This document shows positions 20,245 through 30,651 of a stretch of DNA of 64,000 nt, piece by piece. The stretch is from Acanthamoeba castellanii str. Neff (Eukaryota > Discosea > Longamoebia > Acanthamoebidae): positions 12,278 to 76,277 of the forward strand of contig NW_004457549.1 of NCBI RefSeq assembly GCF_000313135.1, given 5' to 3'. The position numbers and the translations under genes were made by a program. How positions within the stretch are numbered: the first letter of the stretch is position 1; each line of letters opens with the position of its first letter. The notes under the pieces are model-generated. The model searched no databases. It had not been told where the DNA came from and saw only the letters and a program-made list of their open reading frames with translations.

Positions 20245-23159
20245 ATGAGTGATGAATGGACTATTCGAACAAACGCCCTCCCCCTCGGTGACGAGGGATC
20301 CGACTATCACGTGGGCTATCACTATCACAGGCCGGGCCTCATCAATGACGACGTGATTGATGAGGGACTCAAACCTGATTCAAAACGACCACCTGGCTTC
20401 TTCCATCCCTCTAAGTACCCCTCCTTCCCTCTCTTCTCCCAAGAGTGGAGCTTCAATCGATCATTTCATCATTGATTTTGATATTGATTGATTTGATCTC
20501 GTCCGCTGTTTCAACTCACCACGACTCTCACGATTGGCGCGGAAACGAACACACAACACACAGATGGTTCTATCGCTGGACCATCCTCGCGCTGTCGTCA
20601 TGCTTCCTCTTTGCTGCCTACTTTGCCGATGTCATGATCGGCTCCACCGCTCCTCTCCTCAGTGCGCTCTCCCCTCCACCTCCTCCACCTTTGCCTTATC
20701 GTGTCGTGTTGTTCTCATCATCGTCTCCTTCATCATATCGTGTTGGGTACCTCTCTCTCTCTCTCTTGCGCGCGCACTTGTCTTCGCGCAGTCTCCGAGG
20801 CAGGCTTTAGTTCCTTCCAAGTGGGAATGCTGATGTCGGCCACCGCCTTCCCCAGCGTCGTCATCTCTCCCATCTCCGGCGTGCTGATCGACAAGATCGG
20901 TACGCAGTACTCACGCGCCTCAAGCGTGTTCGCTCATCTAAACCGGTGGTTGTTCGTATTCTCGTGGCGCAGGCACCAACAAAACGAGCCTGTTCTTCAA
21001 TTTCATCAACTTCATCGGCACCTTACTCTTCGCCTATTTTGACAGCTTCTACGGCAAGCTCGTGGGCGCGCTCGTTCTGGGCGTTGGCTTCGAGCCCATG
21101 GGCGTACATTCCTTCACATTCCTCGCCCCCTTTCGGGGTCTCCTCTCCACAACAGACACGACACGACACGACACGACACGACACGACACGACACGACACG
21201 ACACGACACGACACGACACGACACGACACGACACGACACGACACGACACACGGCATCTTTTGTTGAAACTTCCTTCTGCTCTCTCCACCTCACCAGATCG
21301 TACAAGACGGAATCATCGCCCGATGGTTCATGTGGAGCGAAGGCGAGCCCGTGTCGCCATCGGTGCCCCTCGCCTACGGCATGTCCTTCTCCGGTACCCT
21401 GCTGGGCCAGTTTTTGGGCATGGTCATCACCCCGGTCGTCGCCGAGACCAGCCTCAAAATAGGTACACGCACTGTGTGTGGTGTGTGTGGTGTGTGGTGT
21501 GTGGTGTATGTGTTGACTCTGTTCTCTCTATCCAGCTTTATACATCCCGGCGGGTATCATGCTGGCCAACTTCATCTGTAACATTTTTTTTGTGATCCTC
21601 GACTACCGTGCTGCTCCCATTCTGGGTACTTACCACACCGCACACACCGCACACACCGCACACACCGCACACACCGCACACACCGCACACACCGCACACA
21701 CCGCACACACCGCACACACCGCACACACCGCACACACCGCGCACACCGCGCACACCGCACACACCGCGCACACCGCACACACCGCACACACCGCACTTAC
21801 GACAAGATCTTATTTTCATCTCGTGATTAGGACTCGATGAGGTGGACGAGGAGGCGGAGGAGTTCTCCATCAAGCACATCCTCCACTTCCCCATCGTCTT
21901 CTGGCTCCTCTCCTTCATCTCGCTCTTCAGCTACTCGCAGATCTGGATGCTCATGACCTTCTCGACCGACTACGTGCACAACGAGTTCGAGGGCTACAGT
22001 ACCAGCGACGCCGCCCACGTCAACTCCATCATGTACGGCATCCCGTTGGTGCTGTCGCCCATCGTCGGCTACTTCCTGCAGAAGACCAAACTGTTCGTCA
22101 CCACCATGACCATCGGAGGTGCCCACCTTCATCTTCGTTCTTCACACCTTTCGTTCTTTCTTCTTCTTCTTCGTTCTTTTCTCTTCGCACTCTGGCTCAT
22201 TCGCGATCGACATGCAGCGGTTCTGCTGGCCGTGGGCGAGCTCATGCTCACCTTCACCTGGATCCACCCGATCGCCACCATGACCGTGCTGGGCATTGCA
22301 TACTGCTTGGTACGCACCCCGTTCCGCTCCTCACGAGCTCCGCTCCGTTCATTGGGGGAACCAAAACAAAAAACCAAAAAACAATAAACAAAACAAATAA
22401 TAATAAAAATAATAAACAAAACACAACAGGTCCCGGCGGCCATTTGGCCGATGATCAACGTGACGGTGCGGGAGGACATGATCGCCACGGCCTTTGGGCT
22501 GACCACGCTCATCATGGCCGTGGGCGGCGTGCTGGGTCCCATCGGCCTGGGCTACCTGGCCGACGAGCTCGGCTCCTACCGATATCCCTTCTACGTTCTC
22601 ACAGGTACCCATTCGCCACATCTCGTGTGCGTGTGCGTGTGCGGTGGTGCGTGTGTGTGTGCGTGTGACTGAAGGGCGCACGTTTCTCTATCGATCAGGG
22701 CTGGCTGGGATTGGCGTGGTTCTGTGCCTGGTGATATGCGTGATGGGCTGGGTGAAGAAGGAGAAGTTCGCGTGGAGCCTCAATCAGTCCTACCAGGTGG
22801 TGGGCCGCGATGAAGAGGAAGACGACGACGAGACGCAGGAGGACTGGGTGGAGCAGGCGCGTATCACCGGCGAAGACGCCTGGGTGGACTACGCCGACTA
22901 CGACGATGACGATGATGACGTCGATGACGACGATGACGAGAAAGAGGTGAACGAAAGACAGGACAACTACAACTACAGCAACAACATCAGCATCAACGGG
23001 CGAGAGCACACGGCCAACGAACAACACGCCATCGAGCGAAGGCCGCTGCACGGCAGCGGTGGAGGAGCCAGAGCCGAGCAAGGCACAGCAACAGAGAACG
23101 GTGGCGGCGCCAAGTACGGCACCAATGGCGGGACTGTGGGCGACGCGCGATCTCATTGA
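20245..23159 (+). CDS. MFSD1-like major facilitator transporter
   Basis: A 12-TM-type major facilitator protein. After a hydrophilic N-terminus (MSDEWTIRTNALPLGDEG), membrane segments are split across about nine exons: WTILALSSCFLFAAYFADVM, SSFQVGMLMSATAFPSVVIS, the loop-2 motif GVLIDKIGTNK, FINFIGTLLFAYF, IPAGIMLANFICNIFFVIL, then the second half from FPIVFWLLSFISLFSYSQIW to LAGIGVVLCLVICVMGW. The order and the IGT-type loop resemble MFSD1, a lysosomal dipeptide transporter in animals; substrate here is inferred only. The C-terminal tail (about 22790-23159) is very acidic, then Asn/Gly-rich. Introns carry ACACG and CACACCGCA repeats. Start chosen at CACCATGAG, 20245. Confidence 0.8.
21155..21249. 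repeat. (ACACG)n microsatellite in MFSD1-like intron
   Basis: About 19 copies in the intron between ...GFEPM and IVQDGIIARWF. Confidence 0.95.
21634..21797. repeat. (CACACCGCA)n 9-bp tandem repeat in MFSD1-like intron
   Basis: About 18 copies of a nonamer with occasional A-to-G changes, filling the intron before GLDEVDEEAEEF. Confidence 0.95.
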
Positions 23160-23292
23160 AAGGCCCGCAGCACTGTTTTGGTGGTTTGGTGCACAGTTCA
23201 GGTCTTCTTCTTGATCTGTTTCTTTCATCTGTTTCTTGTTCAGAAAAGAAGAAAATAAAACACAAAAAATCAATCCACACAAAGCTCGCAAG

Positions 23293-25441
23293 ATGTTGAA
23301 TTGGCTGGAGACGAAGCTCAAGGACAAGGATCCTGCCCCGGGGTCTGGTGCTGGGAGCCAACCGGTGGTCTCGCCGCGAGGCGAACAGGCCGCGCCACAC
23401 CAGGTCAGCAGATTTCCATCTCGCAACGACAAATTAATCAGCTTGATGTATTTTTTTTGATTATTTATTATTCCCGTTCTTTTATCGAATTATTGATAAA
23501 AGATAGAGAGATGATGTATGACTCCAGATTTATTCTTATTTATAAATATAATCCTGATCTTAAATCGAACTATGCAGGAGAAAGCGTCTGGTGGGTCGGC
23601 AGGCGGAGGAGGAGGTAAGATGAACGAGAAGATGCAGATGCAGGACCGTCTCGTCGACTTGGTCGAGGAGAACAAGGGTACCCTACCGCCTCCCTTTGTG
23701 TTCCCCTTTTTCTTTGGACCCAAAGCCGGGCCTCGTCTGATGACCAAAGCGCGCGCGCGCGGCACGTGAGCAGTGCTGAAGCAGCAGATCCTGGTGCTGC
23801 GTGACTTGGAGAAGAAGAACGCGAGCGAGATCGCCACGCTCAGGACCGAAGTCGACTCCTGGAAAGTGCAGGTTTGGTATTACCGCTACGCACGTCGTGT
23901 GCGTGTGCGTGTGCGTGTGTTGACACCGTCGCGCTCCAGGCCTTTCAAATGGTGAGCAAGACGTCGGAGGCGGACGAAAAGTCGATCCTCGAGTCGCCAG
24001 AGTACCGCAAGCTCGAGACCGAGCTCCAGCAGCTTCGCAAGCTCAAAGCACAGTGCGCTCGCCCACCTCCCAATGCCTGCACTTCTTTCTCTCACCTTCC
24101 TCCGTGTGTCGTGTCGTGTCGTGTCGTGTCGTGTCGTGTCGTGTCGTGTCGTGTCGTGTCGTGTCGTGTCGTGTCGTTGGTCGTGTGCGGCAGATATGAG
24201 AAACAGATATCGGACCAGACGCAGCGATTGACGGAGGTGGAGAGGCAGCTCAAGGTGAGCCAGGACAAGGAAAAGGCCCTGTACGACGCCGCCGAGAAGA
24301 AGTACCGGGACGAGATCGCCGGCCTGCTGCAGCAGCTCAAGGACAAGGACGACGAAATCAAGAAACACACCCTCGAAAATTCCACCCTACTCGACAAGAA
24401 CAAAGAGGCACGAGCGCGCGCTCGTGTCGTGTCGTGTGTGTCGTGTCTCATTGTGTGTCGTGTGCGTGTTGCATCAAAACAGTCGCAACACGCGATCGAG
24501 GTATTGCGGGAGCATGTGGAGGGCCAGCAGAACGAGATCAACGTGTTGGTCGAGCGGGTCTCGCGACAAGCCTCGCTCCCCTCCCAGACGCGTTCCGTCA
24601 CCGAGATCCACGACATCGAGGTCTTCCGCAAGAAGTTCGGCCTGCCCCCCACCGAATTCTGCATCGTCTGTACGCCCCTCGCCCCTCGCACTGGCCACCG
24701 ATCGACTTTGCTCTGATGCGCGGTGGTGTGTGTGTGTGTGTGTGTGTGTGTGCGGTGGTGTGTGTGTTGTGTGTGTGTGTGTTGTTGTTGTTGTTGTGGG
24801 AAGACTATGCGTGCACGTATAAACACGCGTGGGGCTACATCTACATCTCGCCCAACTTCCTCTGCTTCGAGGCCACCTTCTCCTCCACCAAGCTGGTGCT
24901 CGCCCTCGTCGAGATCAAGGCCCTCCACAAGGTACGAATCGGTGCATACCCTCCGCTTCGCCATTCTCAACTTTCGTGTGTGTCGTGTCGTGTGTCGTGT
25001 CGTGTGTCGTGTCGTGTGTGTCGTTTGTGTCGTGTGTCGTGTGTGTCGTGTGTGTCGTGTGTGTCGTGTTATGAAGATCAAGAAGGGCTTCATACCCGGA
25101 ACAGGAACTGTGGCCGAAATCGTCACGCGCGATGGCAAGGTAACGTACTGCTGAAATGCATTTCAAAATGGACTTGGAAGCACTGAATAATCGATCGAGA
25201 ACAGAGGCACGAGCTGCGGGGCATGATGCAGCGCAAGGAGGCCCTGCTCGACATCTACAGGTGCTCCCCCCCCCAATGCGCTGACCTTTCGCCGCCTCGT
25301 GCGACCGTCGCACGCCAGCTGGCGTGGAGTACTCACGCCCACCGTACTTCGCGACGTGGCTCGCGCAGGCAAATGGTCAAGTCCAATATACCGGTGAAGA
25401 CCTACCGAGATGGCAAGGAGGAGACCCTCAAGCTCAGCTGA
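23293..25441 (+). CDS. coiled-coil protein with GRAM domain
   Basis: About nine exons. The middle is a predicted long coiled coil (LVDLVEENK, LKQQILVLRDLEKKNASEI, KLETELQQLRKLKAQYEKQI, QRLTEVERQLKVSQDKEKAL, up to VEGQQNEINVLVERVSRQA). A GRAM/PH-like lipid-binding domain follows (FGLPPTEFCIVYYACTYK, GYIYISPNFLCFEATF, KLVLALVEIKALHKIKK). A short tail follows, ending YRDGKEETLKLS. GRAM domains bind membranes, so a peripheral membrane or trafficking role is inferred. There is no TBC domain in this frame. Introns carry GTGTC-type repeats (24104-24177, 24985-25072) and a GT run (24724-24795). Confidence 0.8.
24104..24177. repeat. (GTGTC)n microsatellite in GRAM-gene intron
   Basis: About 14 pentamer copies between ...KLKAQ and YEKQISDQ. 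Confidence 0.95.
24724..24796. repeat. (GT)n / (GTT)n microsatellite in intron
   Basis: Simple repeat in the intron between FCIV and YYACTYK. Confidence 0.85.
24985..25072. repeat. GTGTC/GTGTGTC mixed microsatellite in intron
   Basis: Degenerate relative of the pentamer array, just before KIKKGFIPG. Confidence 0.85.
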
Positions 25442-25529
25442 TGCACCACTCCATCGATGTTGTATTTTTTAATTGTTATTTGTTTGTTTGTTTGTTTTAA
25501 AATTAAGAGTCATCAGCCATAGAGGCCCA

Positions 25530-28500
25530 TCATCCGCGTGGGTTGGACGGGTGTGCGGGTGGGGGTGGCAGGTGGGTCATGGACACCGTTCGCAGCCGAT
25601 TAACGGCAGCGGCGACCTCGAAGCGTCGAGGCCGCGCATAGGTGCCCCGATGCCTGTGTTCGTTCAGCACGTCGAGGCCTGGTGTGCATCCGATATCGGC
25701 AACCGTCGTGAGCGTAGTCGTGTGTCGTGTGCGCTGTCGTGTGTGTGTCGTGTCGTGTACCTTGCGGGCTGTCGAATCGCTGCTCGAGAGAGTGCAGGAT
25801 GGAACGCAGCGAGTGTCGGCCGTCCATGGCCAGCCCCGCGGCCTGGCTGTCCTTGAGAAAGAGCAGTGCGTCGGCTATCGCGTTCGTCTGGCTTCGCTCC
25901 ACGATCTGCTCCACCGCCGACAAGTCGACCTCTGCACAGACCCATCGGCGTCAGGGTGGTCACGACACAGAAGAGCGAAGAAGAACGAAGGCGAAAGAAG
26001 AAGAAGAAGAGCGAAGGAGACTTACCGGTTTCGCCAAAGAGCACTGTGGTGCGGCTGTTGACCTTGATCTTCTGTCGGTCGCGCGAAGGGAACGAGCGGT
26101 CGATGGCCCGGCCCAGGGGATACCGTTCCGTGACCGAACCAAAGCGTTCTCCTGAACCACGCCAACAGCATCAACCACCACCACCATTGCAGACACATGA
26201 CCAACCAACCAAAGAAAGAAAGCGAAAGCGAAAGCGAAGCGAAGATCGCGAACGTTACCTCCTTCGTTGTCCAGCTCCGACTTCACCCGTGCGGCAATGT
26301 CCTTCGCTTCGGCAGTCACATCGCTGTGTGTGTGTGTGTGTGTGTGTGTTACAAAAAAGCAAGTGAGAGTGCAGCTTGGGGGCGAGTGGGCCGTACTGAG
26401 GGACGTAGGATTGCATCATGATCACCGTGTCGGCCACGTCAAAGTAATCTGAGCCGCGCCGTGAGGGGCGGTTGTGGTTGGTGAGTGCCGTGAAAGGGCG
26501 ACAAGAGTGGTGCAACGGGTGTCGTACCGCCAGACCCGCCGATGACCAGCACCGAAGACACCCCCAAGTCCGCATACATGGAGCGCACCTGCAACGGCGG
26601 AGGTGGTCTGTGAGTTCGTCAACTGCGCCGTATCGTGTCGTGTGTGTGTCGTGTCGTGTCGTGTGTGTGTGTCGTGTCGTTGGTCGTGTCGTGTCGTGTG
26701 TCGTGTCGTGTCGTTGGTCGTGTCGTGTCGTGTGTCGTGTCGTGTCGTTGGTCGTGTCGTGTCGTGTGTCGTGTCGTGTCGTTGGTCGTGTCGTGTCGTG
26801 TCGTGTTACCTTATAGATGAACGGGGTGATGGGTTCGTTCTCCTTGGCCACGAGCATCTGCATGCGCTTGTCGCGGATCATGAAGTTGGTGGCCGACTTG
26901 TCCTCGTCGATCAACAGACCACTGCACCCGAGCTGCGCCCACACACCAACCACCACTCGTCAGCCCTTCTTCTTCGCTCTTTTTCTTCTGCGCTCTTCAT
27001 ACCTCGAGCGCTTCCATGATGTTGGCGGCCTGCGACGTGGAGCCGCTGGCGTCCGGCGTGGAGAAGGTGGTTGTCGACTTGCCTCGCGGCAGATTACCGA
27101 TGAACGGCGAAATGTTCACGTTCTCGATGCTCCGCCCGTCCTCCGCCCTGATCTACACGCACACAGGATCAATGGAGAACACACACACACACACACACTG
27201 CGACACACACGACACACCACGTACCGTCACTGCGTCGGGGTCGCACACAACGAACTCGCGACCGTCGCCCGGTATCTTGTTGTAGACCCCGACCTGCAAC
27301 GCCTCCAACAACGTGGACTTGCCTGTGTCGTGTCGTTGGTCGTGGCGTGTCGTGAGCACAGGCCCACGCCTGACGAGAGGGACTCGGGGTGGAGGGGAGC
27401 GGCGCACCATGGAAGCCACCGCCGACGATGAGCGTGATGCCGCGCGCGATGGCCATGCCCTTCACCTTGCCGCTGTTGGGCAGAGTAAATTCGCGCTCCA
27501 GGCTCGGAGGGGATTGGAACGGGACTGCCTCCTCGCCGCTCATCGGTTCATCGCACGCACCTTCACACGCACACACACACGCACCACCGCACACGCACCA
27601 TCGCGCGCACACGCACACGCACACGCACACGCACACGCACACGTACACGCACGGTCAGCTGACCTGGCGCTTGGGTGAGGTGCTGTGATAGTGGTGCCGT
27701 TACCCGACTTGCGAGGGAGAATGGCACCGTTGCGCACAAAGGCCAACAGAGAAGCAGCCTTGAGCTGATTTCTACGAGCCGCAGCCCCCGCCCCCAATAG
27801 GTTAGTCTCTGGGCGGCGGTGGTGTGGTGGTGGGTGGTGGGTGGTGGTGAAACCTGAGCGCCTCCTGGTCTTCGACGGAGAGAACGTGCTGGCGGAGAGC
27901 AGCGGCGTCCAGCTTGTCGTGGCACATGGTGCCGCGGACGATCCGTGGTACGTTCTCCGTGACAATGGTGGCCGCCCACTCACCCATGATCGAACGACCC
28001 TGGGCTGACCTCACGAATAAGTGTGTCGTGTCGTGTCGTGTCGTGTCGTGTCGTGTCGTATGTCGAGGAAAACGCGACAGAACCTGGGAGAGCGACGGTG
28101 AAGCGCACTTCGATGTGGGCGGGCGTGACGATGACCGAGGTACGAGGGAGGACGTGCTGGCTGGGCTTGTCGATCTGCAGTTCGCCGCCCTTGGCGCCGC
28201 CCCATCCGCCGCTCGCCGTCCGCACATCGTGCCTGTGCCCCCGAACACGCACGACACACGACACACGACACACGACACACGAAACACCAGAGAGAGACTA
28301 TCAGACGTTCGGTTGATTGGTGCAAGAGAGAGCGGGTTGTGGCCTCGTACCGGTGCTCGTGTACGTGGCGATAGAACACTCGGGTCAAGAAGTCCGCCAG
28401 AGCTACGGCCCTGTGTGTGTGTGTTGTCACGATACGCGCATGGCGAGTGGTGGTGGTGTTGCTGTTGTTGTTTACCTGGTGGCGGTCGAGTAGGTCTCCG

Positions 28501-29233
28501 GCGGGAACTGGGCCACCTTGTGCGGGACCTGCGCGCGGAAGTGGGACGGCGGAGCGAACGGGTCTGACTGAATGTGGTCCACCAGAAGCGTGAAAAAGCC
28601 ACAATCATAGCTGCCTGCCCTCCACAGTCAATCTCGATTGCGTTGGCGTTGGCGTGTGCGTGTGCCGTGTGCCGTGTGCCGTGTGCCGTGTGCGTGTGCG
28701 GTGGCGATGTGTGCCACGCAGAAAGCATAGAGACCTATGATGTCCTTGTATGCTGCGTAGCCTCGACCGTCCAGCGAGACGAGCGTCCGCTTCAGCTGCT
28801 CCTGCGTGCCACGCACGACCGCTCGGCCGCTGCCGCTGCCGCCGTAGCGCTGCGGCTCTGTTTCGAACTCTTCCTCTGCCGACGCGCGAGCACAGAGTGT
28901 AAGCAGAGCACGACGCACGGCCGTGCGAAGATGGTTCATGCGGAGGAGCGTACCCATGCGGTTGCCACCGTCGCTGCGGCGGTCGTGAGCGAACTCGTCC
29001 GTGTCTGGGTGTGGTCGCTTGTGCCCGCCGCCACCGCCGTACTTTTGTTTGTAGTACCACCCACGACCGCGGCCACCTCCGCCTCCTTCGCCTCCACCTC
29101 CTCTGCCGTAGCCACCCCTGCCGCCGCCGTACCCTGATCGAGATGTTGTGAATTAGTAAAATAGGATTCTTAGCCTGCTGAGCAAATGCTGAGGGCCTAC
29201 AACTCGATAGAGAAACGAACCTCCACGTTGCAT
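25530..29233 (-). CDS. ABC-class predicted ATPase (PF09818 type) with RGG-rich N-terminus
   Basis: Read leftward from ATG 29233 (MQRG, then intron to about 29136). The N-terminus is an RGG/GYG stretch typical of RNA-binding tails. Family blocks then follow: RTLVSLDGRGYAAYKDIIG, YDCGFFTLLVDHIQSDPFAP, ALADFLTRVFYRH, KGMAIARGITLIVGGGFHGK (P-loop, split by an intron), STLLEALQVGVYNKIPGDGR, SGLLIDEDKSATNFMIRD (Walker B), ENEPITPFIYKVRSMYADLG, SVLVIGGSGDYFDVADTVIM, and the C-terminal ARPRRFEVAAAVNRLR ending at 25530. These match 'predicted ATPase of the ABC class', a family best known from bacteria and of unknown function. All core motifs look intact. It has more than ten introns, so it is a genuine nuclear gene. 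Some intermediate splice sites are not resolved. Confidence 0.85.
26321..26350. repeat. (GT)n microsatellite in intron
   Basis: A run of GT between exons ...DIAARVKSELDNEGG and DYFDVADTVIMMQSY of the ABC-class ATPase. Confidence 0.8.
26632..26811. repeat. GTGTC / GTTGGTC compound microsatellite in intron
   Basis: A higher-order array: blocks of GTGTC pentamers separated by GTTGGTC and TGTGTC interruptions that recur about every 45 bases. Confidence 0.9.
27550..27655. repeat. (CACACG)n microsatellite in intron
   Basis: ACACGC hexamers within an intron of the ABC-class ATPase. Confidence 0.85.
28021..28062. repeat. (GTGTC)n microsatellite in intron
   Basis: About 8 copies next to the exon beginning QGRSIMGEWAATIV. 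Confidence 0.9.
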
Positions 29234-29421
29234 TGTGCTCGAAGATGTGTGCAAACGTAAATGCCAAAAAAACAAAAAACAAAAAACAAAATGATAAAAA
29301 TGCAAAAAGTTGCATTCTGTGACTTTTCCCTCCCTTCGCGGCTAATGGTCAGTTTTATTTCGGCGCCAGCCCGGGTCCCGACTCTTGCCGCCACGGCTCG
29401 GTGTGCCTTCTTCAACAACCC
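29234..29421. promoter_or_regulatory. divergent promoter region, ABC-class ATPase / GST
   Basis: 188 bp separate the two start codons. The centre is A-rich (ACAAAAAACAAAAAACAAAA). Confidence 0.45.
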
Positions 29422-30479
29422 ATGGCCGCCGAACAGCAGAGCAAGCTTGTGGTAGGCTACTGGGACATTCGCTGTCTTGCCGAGCCCATCCGGTACGGAA
29501 CTGGTGCTAAAAACAACATAACTTTGCAATGCAACTGACTTTCCAGCGACTATGGCTACATAGCTTCCTGCTCGAGTACACTGGCCTGCCCTATGAGGAC
29601 CGCAGATACGTGCAGGGCCACGCTCCCGATTACTCAAGGGAGCACTGGTTTGGTGTCAAGGTGCAAAGGCAGTTGGAACAGACTGCACTGCGAGCTCGAA
29701 CCTAACCTCTGCAATTTGTCTCCAGAACTCGCTTGGCTTGGACTTCCCCAACCTGCCCTACCTCATTGATGGTGATGTGAAGATCACACAAAGGTAAGCA
29801 CTTCGCTGATGAGCTTTGTTGAGTTTGAAGGACTGATGATTGTGGTGATGATGGTTGTTGGGGGGGGGAGGGCACCAACAGCAACGCCATTCTGCGCCAC
29901 ATCGCGCGCAAGGCCAACCCTGCTCTGTTGGGCAAAGACCTCAAGGAGCAGGCCCAGATCGACATGCTCATCGACGTGTTGGTGGACTTTAGAAACGGTA
30001 CGCTTCAACATGCTTGTCAGCAATGGCGAAACTCCTCTCATGCGCAACGATGCAGAGAGCGTGGACATGTTCTACTGCGACCCAAATGAGTTTGCAGAGA
30101 AGAAGGCCCGGTTCTTGAATCGCCTACCCGGCTCTCTCAAGCAGTTCGATGCTTTCTTGGGAGACAAGAAGTTTCTTGCTGGTGACGAACCTACGGTGCC
30201 TGACTTCCACTTCTGCGAGATGCTGAGCGAGCACGTCATGATGGAACCCCACTGCTTGCAGGGATTTTCTCACCTGCAGGTACATGCCCTTCCCTGTTTG
30301 AGTGACATGTCAATGTGGTCAGCTCACTGGGCCTTGCACTTGGCAATCAGGCCTACCTCGCTCGCTTCCGTGCGCTGCCCGCCATCGAAGCGTACATGAA
30401 GACCGACCGGTTCCGCAACACTCCTGTCAACAACAAAGTAGCCGCTTGGGGAGCGAACGCAACCGAGGCCTCCCACTGA
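29422..30479 (+). CDS. glutathione S-transferase, mu class
   Basis: Conjugates glutathione to electrophiles in the cytosol. The N-terminal thioredoxin-like half reads KLVVGYWDIRCLAEPIRF then LLEYTGLPYEDRRYV, LGLDFPNLPYLIDGDVKITQ and SNAILRHIARKANP. This includes the family Tyr in GYWD, the cis-Pro in NLPYLID and the QSNAI glutathione loop. The helical half has GSLKQFDAFLGDKKFLAGDE, PTVPDFHFCEMLSEHVMMEP and ARFRALPAIEAYMKTDRF. Length is about the usual ~220 residues. Introns: after ...EPIR (donor in CCG|GTACGG), ...WFGVK, ...VKIT, ...LVDFRNG and ...FSHLQ. Start at CCATGGCC, 29422. Confidence 0.93.
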
Positions 30480-30651
30480 CTCGAGCCTCGTTCAAACGGA
30501 AGCCGGTGCAAAAAAACACGAAACGTTTCGGAAACATTCTAATAAAGATTTTGAATTTGCACCGCCACCTTAAGATGAAATGACCAAGGAAAACGATACG
30601 GCTGTGTCCTCGCTGTGAGCGCCTTGTCCTGCTGCCGAGATCGAGAGAGAG
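30480..30651. other. short intergenic, 3' end of GST
   Basis: Contains AATAAAG at about 30540, a plausible polyadenylation signal about 60 bases after the GST stop. Confidence 0.35.
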
